Below the pieces are notes generated by a model. That model saw only the letters and a list, made by a program, of their open reading frames with translations. It was not told where the DNA came from and did no database searches. The position numbers and the translations under genes are program-made. DNA of 64,000 nt from Ramlibacter ginsenosidimutans (lineage in GTDB: Bacteria; Pseudomonadota; Gammaproteobacteria; Burkholderiales; Burkholderiaceae_C), in the NCBI RefSeq assembly GCF_042678185.1, contig NZ_JBHUDQ010000019.1, one strand, 5' to 3'. Below are positions 41,530 through 50,243 of the stretch, piece by piece (positions within the stretch are counted from its first letter, which is position 1; each line of letters begins with the position of its first letter).

Positions 41530-43452
41530 GTGAAGCACAGACCTGAAATAGACGGCTTGCGTGCGGTCGCCGTATTGCCGGTGATCTTCTATCACGCAGG
41601 TTTTTCGGCGTACGCGGGTGGATTCGTCGGTGTCGATGTTTTCTTCGTGATCAGCGGCTACCTGATCACCGGCATCCTGCTCGATGAGAAGACGAAGGGA
41701 ACGTTCTCGATCGCCCGCTTCTACGAGCGGCGCGCGCGAAGGATCCTGCCGGCGCTGTTCTTCGTGCTTGCGTGCTGCATTCCATTCGCACTCGTCTGGT
41801 TGCTGCCCGCGGACCGCCAGGATTTCTTCAGGAACATGGCGGCGACGACGCTCTTCTCGTCGAACATCTATCTCTGGAAGACCAGCAGCTATTTCAGTCG
41901 CAACGCGGACCTCAAGCCGCTGCTTCACATGTGGAGCCTCGGCGTCGAGGAACAGTTCTACCTGTTCTTCCCCCTGTTCCTCGGCATTGCCTGGCGCTTC
42001 GGCCGGCGTGCGATAGTCGTGATGCTGACGCTGGCCGCGGTGGGCAGCCTGCTGGTGGCACAGTGGCTCGCACTCGTGCGGCCCACGCCCGCGTTCTATC
42101 TCCTGCCACCCCGCGCGTGGGAGCTGATCGTCGGCTGCCTGCTCGCCTTCTACCTCGAAAAGCGCGAAGCAGGCGTACCCATTCTCGGCACCGTGGGCCT
42201 GATCGCCATCGCAGCCGCGGTCGCACTCTACGACAAGACGACGCCCTTCCCCGGCTTCTACGCACTCGTACCGACCCTGGGCGCGGCCGCAGTGATCGCC
42301 GGCGCGGGACCGCGCACGTTCGCGGGACGCCTGCTCTCCGCCCGGCCCTTCGTCGGCATCGGGCTCGTGAGCTACAGCGCGTACCTGTGGCACCAGCCGC
42401 TCTTCGCGTTCGCGCGCAACTACGGTGTGGAGCAGTCCGATTTCCCCGTGATGTTCGGCCTGACCGTGATGAGCCTGGTGCTCGCCACCCTGAGTTGGCG
42501 CTTCGTGGAGCGCCCGTTCAGAAGCGGCCTGAGCCGGCAATGGGTGTTGCGGGCGGCGGCAGCGAGCACGGCGTCCATGCTCGCCATCGGCGCGGTGGCG
42601 GCATCGGTGATGCCCAGCGACGTGCAGGTCGAGCAAACCGCCGACAGCTGCAACTTTTCGGCAAGCGACTGCTTCCGCCTGCCGGCGCCGCGCGCCCGGG
42701 TCGCGCTCTGGGGCGACAGCTACGCAGATGCGTTTGCCATCAGCCTGGCGCGCAGGCTGGCGAAGGACAACATCTCGCTGCACCTTTTCATCAAGCAGAG
42801 CTGCCCCTCGATCCTCGGCACGCGCCGCAACGAGCCCCATACGACGGGCGTGGGATTCGCTTCCGACTGCGAACGCCACAACGACGCCTCGGTCGCAACG
42901 ATCCAGCAGCAGAAGTTCGACTCCGTGATCCTGACCAGCGCGTACAGCTGGTACCTGACTGGCGTGAACACGGAAGGTCGCCCGATCCTCCTCGATCGCG
43001 ACAACCCGTCGCTCGGTCCGCGCCAGTTCATGTCGGCGCGTCTCGGGCAAACCATCGACGCGATCGCGGCCTCCGGATCCAAGGTGATCCTGGTCACGCC
43101 GCACCCCACGGTCGAAGACTTCGACCGGCAACGCCATGAGGTGCTCGCAGGGCGTTTGCATGCCATCCTGGGCGACTACGCACAGGCGACCATGGTCCGG
43201 CGCACCCTGCTGTCCGGCCTCGACCCCTCCAAGTTCACCGAGGTGGACGGACGCGACCTGCTTTGCCAGGACGCGAGATGTCCTGTCGTGAGCGGCGGAC
43301 GGGTTCTTCTTTTCGATGGAAGCCACGTGTCCACGCAGGCTGCGCCCGAATTCGCGGACGCGATCGCAAGGAAGATCGAGGCCGGCCTGGGTTCCAGGCC
43401 CAAGCTGCTCCAGGCGAGCAGCGCGCCGCAGCTGGTGGAATTCAAGCGGTGA
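41530..43452 (+). CDS. OafA-type acyltransferase with C-terminal SGNH domain (GTG start)
   Basis: 640 residues in two parts. Residues 1-360 are acyltransferase family 3 with about 10 membrane helices: HRPEIDGLRAVAVLPVIFYHA, FFVISGYLITGILL, RRARRILPALF and HMWSLGVEEQFYLFFP. Residues ~385-640 are a periplasmic SGNH-like domain with VALWGDSYADAFA (nucleophile Ser) and LLFDGSHVSTQAA (Asp/His). This pairing is typical of polysaccharide O-acetyltransferases, where the membrane part passes acetyl groups and the SGNH part places them. GTG start with GGAAGGA upstream. Probably decorates the locus B polymer. Confidence 0.88.
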   Translation: MKHRPEIDGLRAVAVLPVIFYHAGFSAYAGGFVGVDVFFVISGYLITGILLDEKTKGTFSIARFYERRARRILPALFFVLACCIPFALVWLLPADRQDFFRNMAATTLFSSNIYLWKTSSYFSRNADLKPLLHMWSLGVEEQFYLFFPLFLGIAWRFGRRAIVVMLTLAAVGSLLVAQWLALVRPTPAFYLLPPRAWELIVGCLLAFYLEKREAGVPILGTVGLIAIAAAVALYDKTTPFPGFYALVPTLGAAAVIAGAGPRTFAGRLLSARPFVGIGLVSYSAYLWHQPLFAFARNYGVEQSDFPVMFGLTVMSLVLATLSWRFVERPFRSGLSRQWVLRAAAASTASMLAIGAVAASVMPSDVQVEQTADSCNFSASDCFRLPAPRARVALWGDSYADAFAISLARRLAKDNISLHLFIKQSCPSILGTRRNEPHTTGVGFASDCERHNDASVATIQQQKFDSVILTSAYSWYLTGVNTEGRPILLDRDNPSLGPRQFMSARLGQTIDAIAASGSKVILVTPHPTVEDFDRQRHEVLAGRLHAILGDYAQATMVRRTLLSGLDPSKFTEVDGRDLLCQDARCPVVSGGRVLLFDGSHVSTQAAPEFADAIARKIEAGLGSRPKLLQASSAPQLVEFKR

Positions 43453-43827
43453 GTGCGGCACGCAGGCACGAGTCGTCGATGGCCTGACGCAGCAACGCGC
43501 GTATTGCTTTAGCAGCGGTGTGGCGTGACTCGCGTGCGCGCCGGAGCATCTTTACCTCTCGTTAACGTCCGGAAGTAAGTTGTTATTTTTCTGACGCGAG
43601 GTACGTGGGTCGCACCCGCTGATGCATCCAGGATATCCGCCGTTACTTCGCAGTCGTTGATCGGCTCTCGCGTCGACGTTCCGCCGCAGCGATATCGCTG
43701 AGTGTGAACTACGCAATTGTCGAGTGTAGGACGCCTCCCAATTTTCGCGTGAGCGCGACCGGTTCGTCACCGAGCGACCTCTACAGCTCCCATACTGCGC
43801 TGGCACATCGTTATGGAGGTCACTTTT
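43453..43827. promoter_or_regulatory. 375-base gap before the GH5 lipoprotein gene
   Basis: No gene is seen. It contains a GTAGGAC at 43726-43732 followed by CCTCCCAATTTT, resembling the elements upstream of the two GH12 genes, a GCGATATCGC palindrome at 43689-43698, and GGAGG 8 bases before the ATG at 43828. Confidence 0.45.
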
Positions 43828-46383
43828 ATGAAGCGGCGTGAATTTAGTTTGTCGCTCGGCGCAGCAGCCGTGCTCACCGCCTGTGGTGGCGGGGGTGGCG
43901 GCAGTTCTGACGGGGGAACCCCGTCTCCGGCGCCGGGCGCAGCGCCGACACCGGGCTCCGGCCCTGCTCCTGCTCCGGGTGGCTCATCCGGGCCGACCGG
44001 GCCCGCACCCGTGGCCATGCAGTTCGCCATCGGCACGAACCTCGCGAGCATGGAACTCGGAGACGCGCTCCGGTTCGGGCCGAGCACCTTGCCCAATGTC
44101 AATTTCGCAGTCCCGCGCCAGCAGGACGTGGACTACCTGAAGGCCAACGGGTTCGGCAAGTCCCGGCTTCCCATTCGCTGGGAAATGCTGCAGCCGATCC
44201 TGCACGATGCGAAGCCGAGCGCCGAAACCCTCTCCAAGATCGGCGTCAGCGGTCCAGGCGAGTTCCATCCCGGATACGCCGCGTTCATCACGCAGGTGCT
44301 CGACGCGCATGCGAAGGCCGGCACGAAGTGCATCATCGACGTGCACAACTACTGCCGCTACACGGACTTCGTGTACCAGGCCAACGGCGACGTGAAGGGG
44401 CTGACCAAGCCGAACAGCGTCGCTCAGGCGTTCACGACGGATTCCTCCCAGGTGCAGTTCCGCATCATGGCGCTGGCGCCCGGTGCGACGCTCACCATCG
44501 ACAACTACGTCGACTTCATGAGCCGCATCGCGAAGAAGTGGAAGGATCACCCGGGCCTGGGTGGCTACGGCATGATGAACGAGCCGAACGCGATGCCCAA
44601 GCCCGGCGACACCCTCGGCAACGATCCCAACCTGCCCCCCATCTACAACGGCCAGGACCTCACCATCTGGCCGACGTTCGCCGCTGCTGCCGTGAAGGCC
44701 ATTCGCGCGATCGATGCCGATACCCTGATCTACCTGGGCGGCAACAACTTCAGCGACGCCTGGGGCCTCGGTACCGAGAACCCGGGCTGGCCGCTGAACG
44801 CGGAGAAGATCGTGTACGAAGTGCACTGCTACCTGGACGCGACCAACAGCGGACAGGGTGCGAACTGGAACATCCAGGTGGGCTCGAACTTCAGCGTGGG
44901 CGTGAACGACAAGGCGCCGATCGACGAAATGACCGGCGCCAAGCGCCTGCAGCAGGCGCTGGACTTCGCGCTGCCGCGCAAGATGGCGATCGCGCTCACC
45001 GAGACCGGCATGCCCGCGGATGATGCGCACTGGCAGGCGTCCTGGACGAACATGATCCAGCTCGCGAAGAAGAACAATGTCGAGGTGTATTCGTGGGCCG
45101 GTGGCTCGCACTGGCAGCACCGCGGGCAGCACGTCACCCACATTCCCACGTGGTACCAGAACAAGCCGGCCCAGTCGCAGCAAGCCGGAGCCATGATGGC
45201 GGTCGCGGAAAGCTGGAAGGCATCGATCTTCGACGCGGGTCCGGGCTGGGCGAGGACGGATGCGGGCGCGCCTGCGCCCGTCACCATCACGGTGTATGCG
45301 CGAGGCGCCCTCCAGCAGTCCGTGACGATCACCGTGAGCTCGGACAACGGCGGCACGTTCAACAAGACGACGTTGATCATTCCCGCCGGCGCCAACGGGT
45401 CCGACAGCTTCACTTTCACGCCGAAGGCGAATGCAGTCACCACGCTCACTTACTCGAGCAATTCCGCGCCGAACCTGCCGCCGCCGCGCAAGGTGTACTC
45501 GCTGACGGACCCGGTGGCGTACTCGGCCACTACCCGAGCGGACGGAACCAGCAACCTCCCCGATGCCGCCATGGCGCTCCTGGCCAAGTACGCTGCGGCG
45601 AAGTGGGACATGGCCGATGGCTACACGGATCCGCTTTACGGCGCGCCGTGCGCGGTCGGCCAGGAACTCCGTGCGGTGTCCGACTCCGGCTTCGGATCGT
45701 CGGCGGGCAACGAGATGGAGATGGTGAACTGGTTCAACACCGGCCCCGGCATGGGCCTGTTCGTCACTCCCAAGATGGCGATGGTGGGTACGCGCAAGGC
45801 GGCCGACCTGACGAATGCCGATTACCGGGTCCAGGTGTTCGGCCTCTGGTGCCGCAAGCGGTTTGCGGTTCCGCTCACGAGCAGCACCACGTTCACCGCG
45901 GATCCCACGCCCATCGAGGTCGTGCCGTACGGGCTGAACGATCCCCAGTTCGCCATCGCCGCGATCTCGGTGCCGTCTGCGGACGCCTCGGGCGTCATCT
46001 TCCAGGCCAGTGCCGCCGACTACGGACACCTTGCCGCGCTGGAACTGAAGGCGGGTAAGCCGCAGGCGAGGTGGGTGGATCCGGCAGGGACTGAAACAGT
46101 GGTGCCCGCGCTCACCGCGCTGACACCGGGCACGCCGACGACCGTGGCGCTCCTGTCCACCGGCTCCACGCAGACGCTGCGCGTGGGCGCCGCCGCGACC
46201 AGCAAGGCGGTGACGCTTCCGTCGGCCCAGTTCGATCAGCTTCTGCTCGGCAGCGGCTTCAACTACGACTTTCCGCAACAGAGCTTCGGGGGCTACCTGG
46301 TCGCGGCGGTCACGGGCAAGGGGACGCCGACTTCAGCGGAGATGGGCGTGATCGAGTCCTACCTGCTGCTCGGGACGCACTGA
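43828..46383 (+). CDS. Tat-type lipoprotein, GH5 cellulase-like with C-terminal lectin-like domain
   Basis: 851 residues. The N-terminus KRREFSLSLGAAAVLTAC combines a twin-arginine motif and a lipobox (Cys ~19), followed by a Gly/Ser/Pro-rich linker. Residues ~60-460 are a GH5-type barrel with VHNYCRY, acid/base E252 (MMNEPNAM) and nucleophile E392 (LTETGMP). Residues ~470-560 are an Ig/X2-like segment (VTITVYARGALQQSVTITVSS). Residues ~570-851 look like a concanavalin/LamG-type region (YLVAAVTGKGTPTSAEMG). It should cleave beta-linked glucan-like chains at the cell surface. Start at ATGAAGCGG; a longer start at 43813 is possible. Confidence 0.83.
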   Translation: MKRREFSLSLGAAAVLTACGGGGGGSSDGGTPSPAPGAAPTPGSGPAPAPGGSSGPTGPAPVAMQFAIGTNLASMELGDALRFGPSTLPNVNFAVPRQQDVDYLKANGFGKSRLPIRWEMLQPILHDAKPSAETLSKIGVSGPGEFHPGYAAFITQVLDAHAKAGTKCIIDVHNYCRYTDFVYQANGDVKGLTKPNSVAQAFTTDSSQVQFRIMALAPGATLTIDNYVDFMSRIAKKWKDHPGLGGYGMMNEPNAMPKPGDTLGNDPNLPPIYNGQDLTIWPTFAAAAVKAIRAIDADTLIYLGGNNFSDAWGLGTENPGWPLNAEKIVYEVHCYLDATNSGQGANWNIQVGSNFSVGVNDKAPIDEMTGAKRLQQALDFALPRKMAIALTETGMPADDAHWQASWTNMIQLAKKNNVEVYSWAGGSHWQHRGQHVTHIPTWYQNKPAQSQQAGAMMAVAESWKASIFDAGPGWARTDAGAPAPVTITVYARGALQQSVTITVSSDNGGTFNKTTLIIPAGANGSDSFTFTPKANAVTTLTYSSNSAPNLPPPRKVYSLTDPVAYSATTRADGTSNLPDAAMALLAKYAAAKWDMADGYTDPLYGAPCAVGQELRAVSDSGFGSSAGNEMEMVNWFNTGPGMGLFVTPKMAMVGTRKAADLTNADYRVQVFGLWCRKRFAVPLTSSTTFTADPTPIEVVPYGLNDPQFAIAAISVPSADASGVIFQASAADYGHLAALELKAGKPQARWVDPAGTETVVPALTALTPGTPTTVALLSTGSTQTLRVGAAATSKAVTLPSAQFDQLLLGSGFNYDFPQQSFGGYLVAAVTGKGTPTSAEMGVIESYLLLGTH

Positions 46384-46404
46384 TCGGTACCAGCTGAAAA
46401 GTGA

Positions 46405-46431
46405 AAAGGGCCGCGCAAGCGGCCCTTTTTC
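46405..46431. terminator. Bidirectional rho-independent terminator
   Basis: GGGCCGC-GCAA-GCGGCCC with A-run before and T-run after, between the convergent GH5 and GH12 genes. The same stem recurs downstream of the second GH12 gene. Confidence 0.85.
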
Positions 46432-46471
46432 CTGGCGAGCATCGCAGCGGGAGCGGCTCCCGCGGCGCGCG

Positions 46472-47599
46472 CTACTTCCAGACCCGGTAGTTGAACATCG
46501 TGATGTCGCCCGTGCCGTCGACCGGCTCGACACCGAGTTCGACACTCGTGAGGTACTCGTTGCCGTTCGCCCAGGGGGTGCCGGCGCTGTCCTTTTGCGT
46601 CGCGACATAGTTGATGAACGCGGCCAGGTTCAGGGTACCGGGCTGGATGCCGGGCTGGTCGGGTTCGAACACGATGAACTTCCATTTGCCATTGAAGTCC
46701 GGCGCGTAGTAGATGTGCCACAGGCGCCCATCGATCGTGGCGTCGTGGCTGTACCAGGCCGGGTTGCGTCCACCGCCGCCGGCCACATAGGCGCCGTAGC
46801 CACCCCAGTAGTCCAGCGGAATCATGATCTCGTGCGTGATCTCGTTGCAGTTGTCGAACCCATGGCACTGGTCCGGCGTGTTCTGCAGCCAGATGTCATA
46901 GCTCAGGTGCCCATGGCCGGTCGGCGCGGCATTGTGCTTGTAAGCGACCGAGCCCTTCAACGAAGCGATCGGCAGTTGCAGCGGGAAGATCGAGCCGGGC
47001 GTCTTGCCGCTCGGATAGGTCTGGCTGTTCGTGCCATCGAGCAGGCGCACGTCGAAGCCCCCCGGCAGAGTCCAGGAGTTCGCGTAACCCGGCTTGTTGC
47101 CGGACAGCAGCGCCATGTAGCTCTTGACCTCGGTGGTGCCAGTGGGCCAGGCCCAGCTGATGCGGCCTGCGACTTCGCCATTCGGGCCCATCGTCGGGCT
47201 CACGCCCATGCTCTGCTGGTACTGAGTGCCGGTGACACCTGTGTAGGTTCCGCGGGTGAGTCCCGCTGCTCCCCAGACACCGTCCTGCAGCCAGTAGGCG
47301 TCCGTGTTGAACCCGGTCTGCAGAATCGTGGTCGGCCACGCTGCCATGCTGATGTCGGTCGGAGCCGCCAACGCGGAGCCCGCGGTCGTGGTGGAGGTCG
47401 TGCTCGTGGAGGTCGTGCTCGTGGAGGTCGTGCCCGTCGAAGTCGAGCCCTTGCTGTAATTGGAGGACCCGCCGGTGGCGCAGGCATTGGGGACCCTGCG
47501 GGCGCAGGCGGCCTGGGCGCTGACGGAGGAATCGTCCCCACCGCCGCAGCCGACCAGGGCGAGCGAGAGAAGGGTACAAAGGGTGAAACTGCTTTTCAT
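46472..47599 (-). CDS. GH12-like secreted lipoprotein glycosidase, copy 1
   Basis: 375 residues. Signal peptide with lipobox LVGC, then a Ser/Thr-rich linker (STSTTSTSTTST, residues ~50-72). The beta-jelly-roll domain resembles glycoside hydrolase family 12: SWAWPTGTTEVKSY, nucleophile E257 in THEIMIPLDYW, acid/base E358 in LGVEPVDGTGD, and Trp-rich binding-cleft residues. GH12 enzymes cut beta-1,4-glucans or xyloglucan with retention. It has a close paralogue directly upstream (copy 2), with shared control and terminator sequences. Confidence 0.8.
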   Translation of the reverse strand: MKSSFTLCTLLSLALVGCGGGDDSSVSAQAACARRVPNACATGGSSNYSKGSTSTGTTSTSTTSTSTTSTTTAGSALAAPTDISMAAWPTTILQTGFNTDAYWLQDGVWGAAGLTRGTYTGVTGTQYQQSMGVSPTMGPNGEVAGRISWAWPTGTTEVKSYMALLSGNKPGYANSWTLPGGFDVRLLDGTNSQTYPSGKTPGSIFPLQLPIASLKGSVAYKHNAAPTGHGHLSYDIWLQNTPDQCHGFDNCNEITHEIMIPLDYWGGYGAYVAGGGGRNPAWYSHDATIDGRLWHIYYAPDFNGKWKFIVFEPDQPGIQPGTLNLAAFINYVATQKDSAGTPWANGNEYLTSVELGVEPVDGTGDITMFNYRVWK

Positions 47600-47812
47600 T
47601 CGACGGTTGGTAGTAGCGAGGTGTGCCGGACTCTTCGTTGCGGCTCAGCTAGGCCGGCAGCCCGGACTCTAGGGGCCATCCGAGGCTCAACCGTTTGAAA
47701 ATGCAGAGCCGATAAGCGGCTCAAGCGTGTTTTTTTGCGCGGCTCCAACATGCGAAGCGGGCCGTAAAGTCGCGCCACCGCTGGAATTGGCCGACAACCG
47801 CGTGGCGCGTTG

Positions 47813-47841
47813 TCCTACACGTCAGGTTTACCCATTCCTAC
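47813..47841 (-). promoter_or_regulatory. Tandem GTAGGA element upstream of GH12 copy 1
   Basis: On the minus strand GTAGGAATGGGTAA lies 23 bases before GTAGGACAACGC, 214 bases from the gene start. The same pair with the same spacing and distance precedes copy 2. Candidate activator or promoter site. Confidence 0.55.
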
Positions 47842-48084
47842 GCGGAGCGAAGGGTCGTTACCCGGATCCGAAAGAACTCACAGGGAGTTCGTGGCGGCGG
47901 CGAGACGCGCGAAAGTCGTCAAGCCTCGGAATCGAGGCCGGATCGGCCTGTCCTCGCGCGTCGAGCAAAGGCCGATTCGCTGGCGGCGCAGAGGTCGGTC
48001 CGCTCGCCCTGCAGAGGTCCGCTGCCCGCGACCGGCTATCACGCCAGGCGCGCCTGCGACGGCTTCGGTGAGGGCACCAATAGA

Positions 48085-48108
48085 AATGGGCCGCGTGAGC
48101 GGCCCATT
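48085..48108 (-). terminator. Hairpin terminator after GH12 copy 2
   Basis: AATGGGCCGC-GTGA-GCGGCCCATT, followed on the minus strand by TTTCTATT. The stem is the same as in the terminator at 46405, consistent with duplication of gene plus terminator. The surrounding gap 47600-48156 has no gene. Confidence 0.7.
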
Positions 48109-48156
48109 CGTTTGCATGTCTGCGTCGAAGCGGGAGCGTGCTCCCGCCAGTGCGTG

Positions 48157-49212
48157 CTACTTCCAGACGCGAAACTTGTCCATGGTGATGTCGCCAGTGC
48201 CCTCCACCGGCTCGACGCCGAGTTCGACGCTCACGCAGTACTCGTTTCCCTTCGCCCACGAGCCGGAGCTGTCCTTCTGCGTCGTCAGGTAATTGATGAA
48301 CGCCGCGAGGTCGAGGGTGCCAGGCTGGATTCCGGGCTGGTCGGGTTCGAACACCGTGAAGTTCCAGCCCGTGCCCGGCTGGCCGCTCGGGAAGTTGCGC
48401 ACGAAGTAGACGTGCCACAGGCGCCCGTCGATGGTCGCGTCATGGCTGTACCAGTCCGGGTTGCGATAGCCGTAGGCGCCGTAGTTGCCCCAGTAATCCA
48501 GCGGAATCATGATCTCATGCGTGATCGGGGGCGCGCTGAAGCTGGTCGGCTGGTCGGGCGTGTTCTGCAGCCAGATGTCGTAGGTGAGGTGGCCCCGGCC
48601 GGTGGGGGTCGCATTGTGCTTGTACTCCACCGACGTCTTCAGCGACTGGATCGGCAGTTGCAGCGGGAAGATCGAGCCCGGCGTCTTGCCGCTGGGGAAT
48701 TTGTCGCTCTGCTTGCCGTCGGGCAACTGCACCGCGTAGCCACCCGGCGTGGTCCAGGAGTTCGCCCAGCCCGGCTTGTTGCCGGCGAGGAAAGCCATGT
48801 AGCTCTTGACCTCGGTGGTGCCGGTCGGCCAGCCCCAGCTGATGCGGCCAGTGACTTCGCCATTCGCCCCGGTCGTGGGGCTCACGCCCATGCTCTGCTC
48901 GTACTGCGAGCCGCTCAATCCTGTGTACGTTCCGCGCGTGAGCGTCCCGGGTCCCCACACGCCGTCCTGCAGCCAGTACGCGTCGGAGTCGGTCCCGGCC
49001 TGCAACATGGTGGAAGGCCACACGCCCAGCTGTACCGCGGCGGAGGGGGAGAACGATGTCGACGTGCCGGACGAACCGGTTCCTGGGGACGTGCTGCAGG
49101 CGCTGCCCGCCGTGCAATCGCTCGCAACCTGGGCCGGAGAGGAACCACCACCGCCGCCACAGGCCGTCAGCGCAGCGGAGAGAACAGTACAGAGGACGAG
49201 CTTGAGTTTCAT
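48157..49212 (-). CDS. GH12-like secreted lipoprotein glycosidase, copy 2
   Basis: 351 residues. Lipobox LTAC at about residue 18, short Gly/Ser/Thr linker, then the same GH12-like domain as copy 1: SWGWPTGTTEVKSY, nucleophile E233 in THEIMIPLDYW and acid/base E334 in LGVEPVEGTGD. It differs from copy 1 mainly in the linker and by an insert (NFPSGQPGTGW) near the C-terminal half. Likely a surface-anchored beta-glucanase. Its own GTAGGA element lies 215 bases upstream. Confidence 0.8.
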   Translation of the reverse strand: MKLKLVLCTVLSAALTACGGGGGSSPAQVASDCTAGSACSTSPGTGSSGTSTSFSPSAAVQLGVWPSTMLQAGTDSDAYWLQDGVWGPGTLTRGTYTGLSGSQYEQSMGVSPTTGANGEVTGRISWGWPTGTTEVKSYMAFLAGNKPGWANSWTTPGGYAVQLPDGKQSDKFPSGKTPGSIFPLQLPIQSLKTSVEYKHNATPTGRGHLTYDIWLQNTPDQPTSFSAPPITHEIMIPLDYWGNYGAYGYRNPDWYSHDATIDGRLWHVYFVRNFPSGQPGTGWNFTVFEPDQPGIQPGTLDLAAFINYLTTQKDSSGSWAKGNEYCVSVELGVEPVEGTGDITMDKFRVWK

Positions 49213-49426
49213 TTCACCTTTGCTTGGGGGGAGGGACCTGCGACCGCATGGATGGGCCGGGGCACGAAAGCTGGGCGCGACTTTAACGGCGGGTTTTCCC
49301 CAACCCGTTTCGTAATTGCAGAGCGGAAAGGCCCTTCAGCGTGCTTTTCCGCACGTTTTCGCATCGCTCGATGGCGGTGCGCCCCTACGGCTGCTGCGTT
49401 CTGAATTGAAGAGGTACGGCGTCGCG

Positions 49427-49455
49427 TCCTACAAAGGCGTGTCACCCAATCCTAC
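49427..49455 (-). promoter_or_regulatory. Tandem GTAGGA element upstream of GH12 copy 2
   Basis: On the minus strand GTAGGATTGGGTGACAC is followed 23 bases later by GTAGGACGCGACG. Matches the copy 1 element in half-sites, spacing and distance to the start codon. Confidence 0.55.
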
Positions 49456-49581
49456 GGCTGGGCAGAAACCGTTACGGCCGATGCGGGAATAATCACGTAG
49501 CTAGCGGGCCCGCTGGTGCTGGGGAAGCGTCGACGGCTCTCGCGTGGTGCACTTGCAGGGGCGGCGGCCTGCGGCAGAGGC

Positions 49582-49697
49582 GCTGGGGTTCTCTGTCGCT
49601 CACCGCCAGCCTGCGAGCAACCTCTCTGCTTTGCGTCCCCCTGCCGGAACGGCGGCCGCGCCGCCCCCGTAGGCTGGGGTGACGCAGGAACCCCAGC
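49582..49697. repeat. Inverted pair of REP-like elements beside the tmRNA gene
   Basis: Reverse copy at 49582-49613 (GCTGGGGTTCTCTGTCGCTC...) and plus copy at 49669-49697 (GTAGGCTGGGGTGACGCAGG...), facing each other across 55 bases. Confidence 0.75.
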
Positions 49698-49716
49698 GAT
49701 GCACGACGCCCAAATG

Positions 49717-49748
49717 AAAAAAGGCCGCTCGTAGGCGAGCGGCCTTTT
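49717..49748 (-). terminator. Rho-independent terminator of ssrA
   Basis: Perfect 9-bp stem GGCCGCTCG / CGAGCGGCC with loop TAGG, followed on the minus strand by six T. Starts 10 bases after the tmRNA 3' end. Confidence 0.9.
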
Positions 49749-49757
49749 CAGGTGAGA

Positions 49758-50131
49758 TGGTGGAGCTGGCGGGAATTGAACCCGCGTCCGCAAGCCTTCT
49801 CCGAGCAGTTCTACATGTTTAGCGATCTGGTTTGGTTCTCACCGCCCTCACCGCGCAGTCGCACGCTGAGAGGGCAGCCAGTGCCCTATTTTCTCGTTTC
49901 CGACCAAGGCACCCGGTCGGAAACCAGCCAATGTAATGACCCTTGCAGTCAGGACCTTACGACCCTGACCCAGCCCATCGGCCAACTGTTGCAAGGCTCA
50001 CCGGCAATTAAGCGGCGAGGGCGAAACGTTCGTCGTTCGCAGTTAGTTTGTTTCAGCTGGATTAACGAGGGAACTGAGCCTCGACATGCCCTGCTGCGTG
50101 TCCGAACCCACGTCGAAACCGGTGCAGCCCC
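49758..50131 (-). ncRNA. ssrA: tmRNA (ssrA)
   Basis: A 374-base transfer-messenger RNA. The 5' end GGGGCTGCACCGGTTTCG (from 50131) and the 3' end with the tRNA-like T arm GGTTCAATTCCCGCCAGC and encoded CCA (49758-49760) form the alanyl acceptor domain. The tag reading frame at 50008-50040 reads ANDERFALAA then TAA, the typical betaproteobacterial degradation tag; the resume codon is GCG. It rescues stalled ribosomes together with SmpB (not in this window). Confidence 0.97.
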
Positions 50132-50243
50132 AGGAGAGCCTAGTTTACGCCATGGCGGCAAATTTCAAGGGCGGCGTGCGCAAGTGCGGCGCAGCCCCGT
50201 CCTGGGCACTGGGCGGGCGAGGAAGACCGTATAGTCCCGAGCC

